A stretch of DNA of 49,277 bases, from the IMG/VR virus record IMGVR_UViG_3300010151_005441, positions 1-49,277 of that record; one strand, written 5' to 3'. Each line of letters starts with the position of its first letter. Within the stretch, counting starts at the first letter, position 1. This document shows, piece by piece, positions 35,377 through 42,110 of the stretch. The position numbers and the translations under genes are program-made. The stretch comes from a virus. The notes beneath the pieces are model-generated. The model saw nothing but the letters and a program-made list of their open reading frames with translations. It searched no databases and was not told where the DNA came from.

Positions 35377-35702
35377 AGGAAGATGAGGCTTTTTCAGTCT
35401 CTGTTGCTTCCCTCGTTCCAATTTATGAGGGCGCCCATGCCGACAGAACGGTGAGTGAACTATATTTGGAACATCACTTTAAAAGTGAGCACCCCAATGA
35501 TGAGGCCATCACTAGCCTGATTCTCGTACACTCACTTGTTTCTAGTCAGTGCAAAACAATAGAAGCGTTCGTGCGGGACTCCGAGGAAGCGATCGTTACT
35601 CTATACCCTTCCGAAATAAAAGCCCTTCTGATATCAAGCGTGGCTGCAGCGAAGGCGAAACAGGAACTATCTAATTTAAATATTTCATTCTTTCTTCATT
35701 AA
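35373..35702 (+). CDS. Hypothetical helical protein
   Basis: 109 aa from a GTG overlapping the previous stop by four bases. It has a helical body with HPNDEAITSLILVHSLVSSQ and IKALLISSVAAAKAKQELSN. No membrane segment of full length and no motif. It ends five bases before the Hsp20 promoter. Confidence 0.6.
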   Translation: MKEDEAFSVSVASLVPIYEGAHADRTVSELYLEHHFKSEHPNDEAITSLILVHSLVSSQCKTIEAFVRDSEEAIVTLYPSEIKALLISSVAAAKAKQELSNLNISFFLH

Positions 35703-35707
35703 ACCCC

Positions 35708-35735
35708 TTGACAACCCTCTATGGATGATTATATT
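35708..35735 (+). promoter_or_regulatory. Promoter for the Hsp20 gene
   Basis: TTGACA at 35708-35713, a 16-base spacer and TATATT at 35730-35735. Predicted start about 35742 gives a leader of about 43 bases with AGGAGG just upstream of the ATG at 35785. Hsp20 and the terminator downstream form a one-gene unit. Confidence 0.7.
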
Positions 35736-35784
35736 TATAGGTGTCTGGGGAACTAGACTTAACTTATTGTAGGAGGACACACAA

Positions 35785-36183
35785 ATGAGTTTGATTCGAT
35801 ATACAAGGAACGAGCCGTTTTTTAACATTTTGGATGATTTCTTTCCGGCCAGAGATCACAGGAACTTTTCATCGTTTAACACCGATAAGCACGTACGCGT
35901 ACAAGATTTTGATGACCGTACCGAGATCAGTGTTGCAGCCCCAGGGCTTAACAAGGAGGTGTTCAAGGTTGATCTCGCCAACAGCGTGTTGACAGTGGGG
36001 TATACCACTGAGGGTGATACAACCCCCTTTTTCACTCAAGGATCTTTCAGCCGTTCGTGGCGTGTTGATCGAGAAGCAACATCAGAGGATGTTAGTGCGA
36101 CATATGAAAATGGGGTACTAGTGGTCACTGTTAATAAGGTTGCCACTCCTGAGGCCTCCGTTACATCTATCACTGTTAATTAA
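35785..36183 (+). CDS. Small heat-shock protein, Hsp20/alpha-crystallin
   Basis: 132 aa. The alpha-crystallin domain covers about 33-125: ISVAAPGLNKEVFKVDL is the conserved second strand region, GSFSRSWRVDREA the middle, and ATYENGVLVVTV matches the A-x-x-x-n-G-v-L hallmark. A short C-terminal tail (VTSITVN) may act as the I-x-I/V oligomer anchor. It would hold unfolded proteins without ATP, working with the phage GroEL and DnaJ. It has its own promoter and a strong terminator, so it can be expressed independently. Confidence 0.87.
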   Translation: MSLIRYTRNEPFFNILDDFFPARDHRNFSSFNTDKHVRVQDFDDRTEISVAAPGLNKEVFKVDLANSVLTVGYTTEGDTTPFFTQGSFSRSWRVDREATSEDVSATYENGVLVVTVNKVATPEASVTSITVN

Positions 36184-36215
36184 AATAAAGACATACTATA
36201 ATTACTCTCCGTTCG

Positions 36216-36243
36216 GGCCCCCCTTTTGGGGGGCCTTTTTTTT
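36216..36243 (+). terminator. Strong rho-independent terminator after Hsp20
   Basis: GGCCCCCC at 36216-36223 pairs with GGGGGGCC at 36228-36235 around a TTTT loop, followed by eight T residues. It is the only classical strong intrinsic terminator seen in the window. Confidence 0.95.
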
Positions 36244-36287
36244 GTTATTACGTGAAAAGGAAACTATTTATATAGACAAGGTATATT

Positions 36288-39179
36288 ATGATTCCGACTG
36301 ATCTTCTATTTAAAAAATGGCGCGCCTATTCTGTTCCTGACGATATCTTAAACGAACAGCTTTTAGTTGAAAGTCGCTATACTGATGCGGTAGCCACTGC
36401 TACAAACTTAAAGCGCATCCTGTCTCCGGGCCTCCGGGCCCAGTTATCAGAGGAACAACAAGACGAAATAGGACGCATCATCGCCGCGGCCCTCAAGGCA
36501 GTATCTAAAAGTGACCCCACAGGCCAGAACGCCTATCTTCCGTGGGTTGCAAAAGCGACAAGGACTTATCTTAAGAAACGGTTTGATGAATTAGAACGAC
36601 GCGTCAGAGCTACCGCCGCCCACGACGGCAGGGGGGCCGCAGCCGACGTCATACGCGATTATTTCCCCTCTATTTTAGAGAGCATGGTAAGTCGTCTTGA
36701 CCGGTTAGCCGCTGAGCCATCATATAGCAGGTCGCCGTCGCTCCACCGGTTTCATACACTGCGTGAACGAAATCTGGTGCCCTCGATTGAATTATTCAAG
36801 ACCTATGAAGAATACACACTTGCTGTGGATCAAGCTACGAACGAAGGCAACCGTCGAGATAACGAAATAGAACAATCCAAAGGGGCAGAAGCCGGCACAG
36901 ACATGTTGGTGGACGACGATGAATTTCAAATGATGCGCCCGCTTAACACAGCCGCTTCCTGCAAGTATGGTCAAGGTACGAAGTGGTGCACCGCGGCCTC
37001 GACGTCGCATAATTATTATGACCAATACACCGGCGAAGGAAAAGCTTTTTACTATCTCACTTTTAAAAACCTGATGCCCAATGATGAACAGCGTCAATTG
37101 GCTCTGGTCTATACCAACACCGATAACTACCCCAGCCGGGGGTACGACGACGGCGCGCCAGAAGAGGTGTATGATCGGGTCGATGACGAAGTTGGAGAAG
37201 GGGCTGTGTACGAAGCAGCCTTCCGCAACGCTATAGCAGGGCCCCTGAAAGAGCTTCCGTTTTATCAGGAGCTTGTGGCGAGGTACAAGAGCGAAATAAA
37301 ACTCATGGAAAAGGAAATAAAATCCTTGAGAAGTGAGCTTGGCCACGATAGCTCCTCAACAGTACTGGAAAAGTACCCCTGGATTGATTTAAGCGCCGCA
37401 CAACAAGAGAACGCAAGGGCCGCCGGCGATGTACGTACCGGCCCCAATCCACAGTTCCTCAGTGCTAAAGAGCGAGAGGAAACTTTAAAAGCTCAAGGAA
37501 AGCAAGATCAGTTGGACGCGGAGCAAAGATTGTTTGATGTCGAGGGAGAGCTTAAAGATAAAAAGAAAGAGATGGTGGATGAGATTGAACACTTGGTTAC
37601 TTCCACCGAAGAGACGCTGAGCCGGGGATACACAGAGGGTTCGGAGGGGACCGAGACCGAGTCGTTGGGTCCGCTCCTCAAAGAACTGGCTAAGTCGTTG
37701 CAGATTCAAGTAACTGGAGAAGAGCCTGTCGACGACTTGGCGGGCGCCGGGCCCGACGGGGTTGATACGATAGGAGAGTTATACGAAATAATCAAAGAAA
37801 CCTCCGACGAACAAGTTTCAGAAATATTTGGTAACGCCTCATACAATCTTGAGAATAACCCCGCGGGCCCCTCCCCGGAAGATTTTGATAAGATACTGTC
37901 CGAGTTTGATTATAAGCATATTTACGTTAACGAGCCTGACGATCATGGTGAGGGGCGGTATTATTGGAGTGCCGGCGCCACGATCGACCTTGATGCACTC
38001 ATTGAAGAAGATGAGTGGGCAACCGATGATGACTACGAGATTGCTGATGTTGCTGGTAAGGTTTTAGACGACCACAACATATACCCCAGTGAAACACGCA
38101 TTGAGTCCTACGGAGGCCAACATGAATTGTACATGGACTTCTCTCCCGACTACAACGAAACTGATGGCCTTGACGGCTTTGAAAGATTCTGCAACACGAT
38201 GGCCGAATACGATGACGAACTGGACAGGATCAGCGAGGAAGACTGGCGTGAGGCGTTCGCTGAGGCGGACGTGATCTCCACTCCGGCGACTGCAAATGTA
38301 GCGGAACAATTTAACGAATTAAACCTTGAGCATTTTCAAGTGGATGTAGAGAAGAATCAAATAGAAATTGCAACCGCTCTCCAACCTACGATCACACTTC
38401 CACCCTGGGTTTGGGAAACCGACAACCCCTTGAAAGCCCGGCAGGATATTTGGGAGTATTTATACTCTGGCCCCGCCGGGAACCATGTTCAAGAAACTTT
38501 TATAAAAAAGATGCATGGTTTTATTGCGAGGGAATTAAAGTTTATGTTAGCCCAAGCAACTATCCCTGGGATCGGCGGCTCCCCCGATTTTGGCGAAGAT
38601 GAAGCCCTGGAGCAACTCGTGGTTCAATTTGCTAATGGAGGCATCAACTTAAATTTGCTCAATGTGCACGACTTTATTAAAAAAGCAGAGGGATCAGCCA
38701 TGTCCCTCGGCCGTGCGGGTCATCGAGGGACATCACAGGTTGATTACTGGTTTCAGATTGAGATTAATATGAAAAGGGATGGTACGGACCCCGAGGAGAT
38801 CCCGATTCTAAAAAACCTAGCCCGGTACCTAGATCAAGACCGCGTTTATAAATGGATTGGCTCATATTTAGAAAAAACAATTAATGATTTCCTGAGGGGG
38901 CTTGATTACCGTGAACACGTTTTGCTTAACACGACTCCTGCAGCTGCAGAGGCCAAGCGCAAATCTAAAGAGGCTGAAGCTAAATGGATTCAAGACAGGA
39001 AGGACGCCCACCACCGGACCATGGCTGCTAGCCACCGCGAGCTTGGCCGAGACGGCCCCGCAACAGCGCCCCCTACCACTGTACAAGCCGGTGAGTCCAT
39101 CCCCGGTGTATTCGGGGAGCCCGAGGATTTGAGCGAGTCATTGATTTTTGAGGTTGAAAAGCTTTTGAGAAATCTATGA
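36288..39179 (+). CDS. Large uncharacterised protein with CxYGxGTKWCTA motif
   Basis: 963 aa, ATG preceded by AAGG at 36278-36281. Residues about 215-245 contain AASCKYGQGTKWCTAAS followed by NYYDQYTGEGKAFYYLTFKN. The YG-x-GT-x-WC motif, with an aromatic strand after it, is one I recall from large uncharacterised phage proteins. Further on are a charged coiled-coil block (about 325-430), an acidic central region with many Asp, and a C-terminal domain ending in LSESLIFEVEKLLRN. There is no signal peptide or membrane segment. Its size and the terminator upstream suggest a separate transcription unit. Possible roles are an injected head protein or an enzyme with the WC motif; neither is shown. 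Confidence 0.6.
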   Translation: MIPTDLLFKKWRAYSVPDDILNEQLLVESRYTDAVATATNLKRILSPGLRAQLSEEQQDEIGRIIAAALKAVSKSDPTGQNAYLPWVAKATRTYLKKRFDELERRVRATAAHDGRGAAADVIRDYFPSILESMVSRLDRLAAEPSYSRSPSLHRFHTLRERNLVPSIELFKTYEEYTLAVDQATNEGNRRDNEIEQSKGAEAGTDMLVDDDEFQMMRPLNTAASCKYGQGTKWCTAASTSHNYYDQYTGEGKAFYYLTFKNLMPNDEQRQLALVYTNTDNYPSRGYDDGAPEEVYDRVDDEVGEGAVYEAAFRNAIAGPLKELPFYQELVARYKSEIKLMEKEIKSLRSELGHDSSSTVLEKYPWIDLSAAQQENARAAGDVRTGPNPQFLSAKEREETLKAQGKQDQLDAEQRLFDVEGELKDKKKEMVDEIEHLVTSTEETLSRGYTEGSEGTETESLGPLLKELAKSLQIQVTGEEPVDDLAGAGPDGVDTIGELYEIIKETSDEQVSEIFGNASYNLENNPAGPSPEDFDKILSEFDYKHIYVNEPDDHGEGRYYWSAGATIDLDALIEEDEWATDDDYEIADVAGKVLDDHNIYPSETRIESYGGQHELYMDFSPDYNETDGLDGFERFCNTMAEYDDELDRISEEDWREAFAEADVISTPATANVAEQFNELNLEHFQVDVEKNQIEIATALQPTITLPPWVWETDNPLKARQDIWEYLYSGPAGNHVQETFIKKMHGFIARELKFMLAQATIPGIGGSPDFGEDEALEQLVVQFANGGINLNLLNVHDFIKKAEGSAMSLGRAGHRGTSQVDYWFQIEINMKRDGTDPEEIPILKNLARYLDQDRVYKWIGSYLEKTINDFLRGLDYREHVLLNTTPAAAEAKRKSKEAEAKWIQDRKDAHHRTMAASHRELGRDGPATAPPTTVQAGESIPGVFGEPEDLSESLIFEVEKLLRNL

Positions 39180-39180
39180 A

Positions 39181-39777
39181 ATGCGCTCTTCTGTGAAGAA
39201 GCTGTGGCTTAAATACGAATACCACACACTAGAGTTTGAAGAAACCCAAACAGAGTTCGACAAGAGGAAAGCTGAATTTGAGTCCGCCTTCCGGGAAAGG
39301 TATAAGAAACTTCCCGTGTCACAAAAGTCTGTCATGGATTCGGTGTTATCTGATGACCCAAGCAATATGCGCGAATCTCCGGCACTTCAATCTACACCCC
39401 ACGAAAAAGACACCGAGACACACACCTTGTTCAAGGAAATAGCAAAGCACACCCATCCAGATAAACATGCTACGCGTGATGAGCAGACGCGCTTGGAGAA
39501 AGCTGTTGTTTTTAAGCGCGCCAAAAGTTTAGCAGAAAAGGGTGATTGGTTTGGGCTTTACGCTATAGCGCAAGAGCTGGGTATCGAGGTGGACCCACCC
39601 GGCGAGGAGGAGTGTCAACAGATTGAAGCAACTATTGGACGGATGCACAACAAAGCCCAAGCGATGTTGAAAACGGCAGCCTGGACATGGTACGATCTAG
39701 ATTCGGTTAACCGCGCGAAGTACATGGAGGCGTATTACGTGGAGGTACTCAGGCTTCATGAAGAAACTCACACCTGA
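39181..39777 (+). CDS. Divergent J-domain-like protein (HPDK motif)
   Basis: 198 aa. Residues 1-50 are a charged helix. Residues 82-135 read as a J-like hairpin: LFKEIAKHTHPDKH places HPD at 92-94, followed by a helix EKAVVFKRAKSLAEKGDW and ALYAIAQELG-like ending (GLYAIAQELGIEV). HPD is the loop through which J proteins stimulate Hsp70 ATPase. A Gly/Phe or zinc domain is missing, and the helix before HPD is short, so it is an unusual or degenerate J protein. It directly follows the 963-aa gene and overlaps the next by 20 bases. It is a second candidate co-chaperone besides the DnaJ at 46002. Confidence 0.6.
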   Translation: MRSSVKKLWLKYEYHTLEFEETQTEFDKRKAEFESAFRERYKKLPVSQKSVMDSVLSDDPSNMRESPALQSTPHEKDTETHTLFKEIAKHTHPDKHATRDEQTRLEKAVVFKRAKSLAEKGDWFGLYAIAQELGIEVDPPGEEECQQIEATIGRMHNKAQAMLKTAAWTWYDLDSVNRAKYMEAYYVEVLRLHEETHT

Positions 39778-40372
39778 TCAGGTGGAACAAAAAAAGATTA
39801 TTAAACGTGTTAAAGATGTTCTTGGCTCACGGTATGTAGATATTGAGATCCAGCAGATGATGATCCATGAGGACCTTGTGTCCGAAGTGACCGAGGTACA
39901 TTGTCGTTTGGTCCTAAAGCAAGAGATCATATCCGTCGAAGCTCGCGGTGCAGGGCTGGTAGATAGTCTCTTCAAGGGAATTAAAAGCAATCTAGCTTCA
40001 CGTTATTGTTCTTTTGAAGAGATATCGTTTGAAGACTTTACTATTGACATTGATCCGACGACCCGGCGTAAAAAGGTTGGTACGGACGTGGAGGTGATGG
40101 TGGGGGTGGTTGTAACAAATTCGCGAGGGTCGCGCCACCATTTCAATTCCAGTGCCAAGTCTTTCAATACAGCTGCAGTCAGAGCAGTATTAAAAGCTAT
40201 AGAATACTATTTAAATTGTGAGGTAGCCGTTCTCCTCCTGAAAGAATTAATAGGGGATGCACAAGCGAGGAACAGAGCAGATTTAGAAACATTGTACGTA
40301 AATTCGCTTAGTGACATAGTCCCTAACACATCTTATGTAAAAGTTATCAAAAAATGGGAAGAGAAGAATTAA
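39758..40372 (+). CDS. LeuA-type allosteric-domain-like protein
   Basis: 204 aa. Residues about 55-150 look like the regulatory domain of 2-isopropylmalate/citramalate synthase: SVEARGAGLVDSLFKGIKS parallels the family's G-x-G-x-V-D-A-x-F-x-A-I, and TDVEVMVGVVVTNSRGSRHH then FNTAAVRAVLKAIEYYLN parallels the beta strands, D-x-x-x-A-S and final helix. No TIM-barrel catalytic domain is present. As a stand-alone ligand-binding domain it might bind an amino acid or interfere with host branched-chain synthesis. The similarity is by pattern only. Overlaps the previous gene. Confidence 0.5.
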   Translation: MKKLTPDQVEQKKIIKRVKDVLGSRYVDIEIQQMMIHEDLVSEVTEVHCRLVLKQEIISVEARGAGLVDSLFKGIKSNLASRYCSFEEISFEDFTIDIDPTTRRKKVGTDVEVMVGVVVTNSRGSRHHFNSSAKSFNTAAVRAVLKAIEYYLNCEVAVLLLKELIGDAQARNRADLETLYVNSLSDIVPNTSYVKVIKKWEEKN

Positions 40373-40397
40373 AAATAACACCGTCCAGTGTTATAAT
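40369..40397 (+). promoter_or_regulatory. Promoter for the 40418 gene and following cassette
   Basis: TTAAAA at 40369-40374, a 17-base spacer and perfect TATAAT at 40392-40397 preceded by TGT (extended -10). Predicted start about 40404. The box pair is the same as at 45044-45072. Confidence 0.65.
40375..40394 (+). promoter_or_regulatory. Inverted repeat (possible operator) overlapping the -10
   Basis: ATAACAC at 40375-40381 and GTGTTAT at 40388-40394 are perfect 7-bp arms separated by six bases. The repeat begins right after the -35 box and runs into the -10 box, the usual place of a repressor operator. It is also possible that it is a chance palindrome. Confidence 0.5.
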
Positions 40398-40417
40398 ACT
40401 TATCTGAAGGAATAACT

Positions 40418-40783
40418 ATGGCTAAAAAAAAGCAAAAGCAAAAACAAGAAGAACAAGAAACGGAAACGTCCTCAGCGGATCTGATCCCGAAACTGCCTTC
40501 CAAGTTGGCCCCTGAGGGGATTCGTTCGTTTACGGTGTGCCGTAACCACGACGAGACTGGTGTGTCAGGGGAAGGTGTCGTTATCGAGGGTTCACTTCTA
40601 GCGACGGGCCAGTGCATCGTCCACTGGCTCTACCCTCCGCCTCGCGGCGGCATTGCTATTTTTGATTCGATGTCGGATTTTATTAAAGTCCACATTGAAC
40701 CACACCCTGCTAACAAGACTATCATCACTTACCAAGATGGCGAGCAGCAGGTGTTTGGGGAGGGCTCAACCAATGGCGCTTGA
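40418..40783 (+). CDS. Hypothetical protein
   Basis: 121 aa with GAAGGA upstream of the ATG. A Lys/Gln/Glu-rich N-terminal tail (about 1-20) is followed by a compact beta-rich domain: FTVCRNHDETGVSGEGVVIE, QCIVHWLYPPPRGGIAIFD and IKVHIEPHP. The H-D-E-T-G-V-S-G-x-G-V pattern looks conserved and enzyme- or ligand-like, but I know no function. It starts the cassette that continues to the lipoproteins. Confidence 0.6.
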   Translation: MAKKKQKQKQEEQETETSSADLIPKLPSKLAPEGIRSFTVCRNHDETGVSGEGVVIEGSLLATGQCIVHWLYPPPRGGIAIFDSMSDFIKVHIEPHPANKTIITYQDGEQQVFGEGSTNGA

Positions 40784-40937
40784 AGGTGACACTGTGGTGT
40801 TAAAGTGCATATCACGAGGCGCCCGGAACAACGGAATAGTCAAGAAGTGCACCTTTGTGGAGAAGTTTCCTGACACTGGGTATAAATATAATTGCCCTGT
40901 TTGCAATGGTCCTATGAAAAAAACGGAGTCAAAGTGA
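40773..40937 (+). CDS. Small Cys-containing hypothetical protein
   Basis: 54 aa; ATG at 40773 within the end of the previous gene. It has a beta-like start (GDTVVLKCIS) and a C-terminal CPVC pair, so it may bind zinc with the Cys in KKC and LKC. Its stop overlaps the GTG of the next gene. Short and unassigned. Confidence 0.55.
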   Translation: MALEGDTVVLKCISRGARNNGIVKKCTFVEKFPDTGYKYNCPVCNGPMKKTESK

Positions 40938-41362
40938 AAAAAACTTTTAAAGTTGCCGCGGCAATGTTCTGTTTGCTCCTGGCAACCACCTGTACTCCGA
41001 TCCATCACATCTACAAAACATATAAAATAGACGCAGATACCATGCGCCAACAATGCAATGAGCCAAGTGAGGCTTATCCGATTCCGTTGGTACCGTATGG
41101 CGTAGCTATTACAGTGATGCGTTTCGAGCAGGGGTGTTTAGGAGTGGATGATATCCTTGTGGGGATGTGGGGAGGTCGCGATGATGAATATAACGAAACT
41201 GTCACCCGGTTGATGATCTTGTTGTACATCAATAGTCATAACACACAGAATGAAAAGCAGTTAGCTCGCATCTTTCTTAAGAAGGATTCTTTCTCTGATA
41301 ACACTGGGGAAATGGAAGCGCACATGCTCATATACGAATTGGTAGAGGAGTCAAGTGAGTAG
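40934..41362 (+). CDS. Exported (possibly lipoprotein) hypothetical protein
   Basis: 142 aa from a GTG overlapping the previous stop. The N-terminus is a textbook signal peptide: MKKTFK, then AAAMFCLLLATTC. A Cys at about residue 20 could be lipidated, but the -1 residue is Thr instead of Gly/Ala/Ser, so simple export is as likely. The mature part is mixed helical with two more Cys. It leads a run with two further lipoproteins (42094, 44319). No function is recognised. Confidence 0.6.
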   Translation: MKKTFKVAAAMFCLLLATTCTPIHHIYKTYKIDADTMRQQCNEPSEAYPIPLVPYGVAITVMRFEQGCLGVDDILVGMWGGRDDEYNETVTRLMILLYINSHNTQNEKQLARIFLKKDSFSDNTGEMEAHMLIYELVEESSE

Positions 41363-42110
41363 GCCAAGAAAGGTTTACCTTTTTGATATCGACGGTACGC
41401 TCACCCCTCATCGGCTACCTATTGTGTCGGAGTTCCTAGAATTCTTTTCCGAGTGGGGCGCCAAAAATAAGTTTTATTTGACAACGGGAAGCGATCTCGA
41501 AAAGGTCCGCGAACAGCTTCCGACCGGAGTGTTAGATGCGGCAGCGGGGATATTTTGTTGTATGGGAAACCAATTACTGGAAGACGGCGGCCGTAAAGTA
41601 ATATATGAGAATGAGTTTGTCCCAACGCCCGAACTGCTCAGCAGTCTTGAGAACGCTCTGGCCGACAGTAAATACTCTTTGCGCGCCGGTAACCACATCG
41701 AACATCGAGTGGGGATGCTCAATTTCAGTATAGTAGGTCGAGATGCAGACCTGGAGGCCCGCGCGGACTACGAAAGGTATGATGGTGAATGCCGGGAGCG
41801 GATCCAATTAAAAGCGCGTCTCATGGACGAACACCCCGACCTCGATGTGGTAGTTGGAGGCAAGATAAGTTTGGACATTTTTCCCCGTGGCAACGACAAG
41901 GGGCAGAGTGTCCGACATATCCTACAACGAGAACCTACGCGCTATATAATCTTTGTGGGAGATCGCGCGATGCCTGGTGGGAATGACTACGCGGCCCGCG
42001 TTGCTATTGAACGCGCCCCTCGTGGCGTATGGTTTAATGTGAGTAACTGGAAAGAAACTAGGGCGATTTTAAGACCACCCTCACTAGTTACAAATGAGGA
42101 TGCCATGTAG
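41355..42110 (+). CDS. Eukaryotic-type phosphomannomutase (HAD IIB family)
   Basis: 251 aa from a GTG. The HAD catalytic motif LFDIDGTLTPHR carries the nucleophile Asp11 and acid/base Asp13. TGSDLEKVREQL, EHRVGMLNFSIVGR and VVGGKISLDIFPRGNDKGQ, with FVGDRAMPGGND, follow the order found in eukaryotic phosphomannomutase (PMM). It would interconvert mannose-6-phosphate and mannose-1-phosphate. Together with the PMI-like cupin at 46893 and the nucleotidyltransferase-like protein at 19772 it suggests a GDP-mannose-type route. Substrate preference (mannose or glucose) is inferred. Confidence 0.82.
   Translation: MSRPRKVYLFDIDGTLTPHRLPIVSEFLEFFSEWGAKNKFYLTTGSDLEKVREQLPTGVLDAAAGIFCCMGNQLLEDGGRKVIYENEFVPTPELLSSLENALADSKYSLRAGNHIEHRVGMLNFSIVGRDADLEARADYERYDGECRERIQLKARLMDEHPDLDVVVGGKISLDIFPRGNDKGQSVRHILQREPTRYIIFVGDRAMPGGNDYAARVAIERAPRGVWFNVSNWKETRAILRPPSLVTNEDAM

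Noticed and set aside
36197-36202. Perfect TATAAT just after the Hsp20 gene
   Set aside because: No plausible -35 at 15-18 bases, and a strong terminator follows within 15 bases, so it would make only a tiny RNA; judged a chance match.
36265-36272. TATTTATA, the reverse complement of a T4 late box
   Set aside because: It would transcribe antisense to Hsp20; no supporting minus-strand gene.
40880-40887. TATAAATA, identical to the T4 late promoter box, upstream of the exported-protein gene
   Set aside because: It lies inside a coding sequence where GYKYN explains the bases, and no other structural gene here shows the same box upstream.
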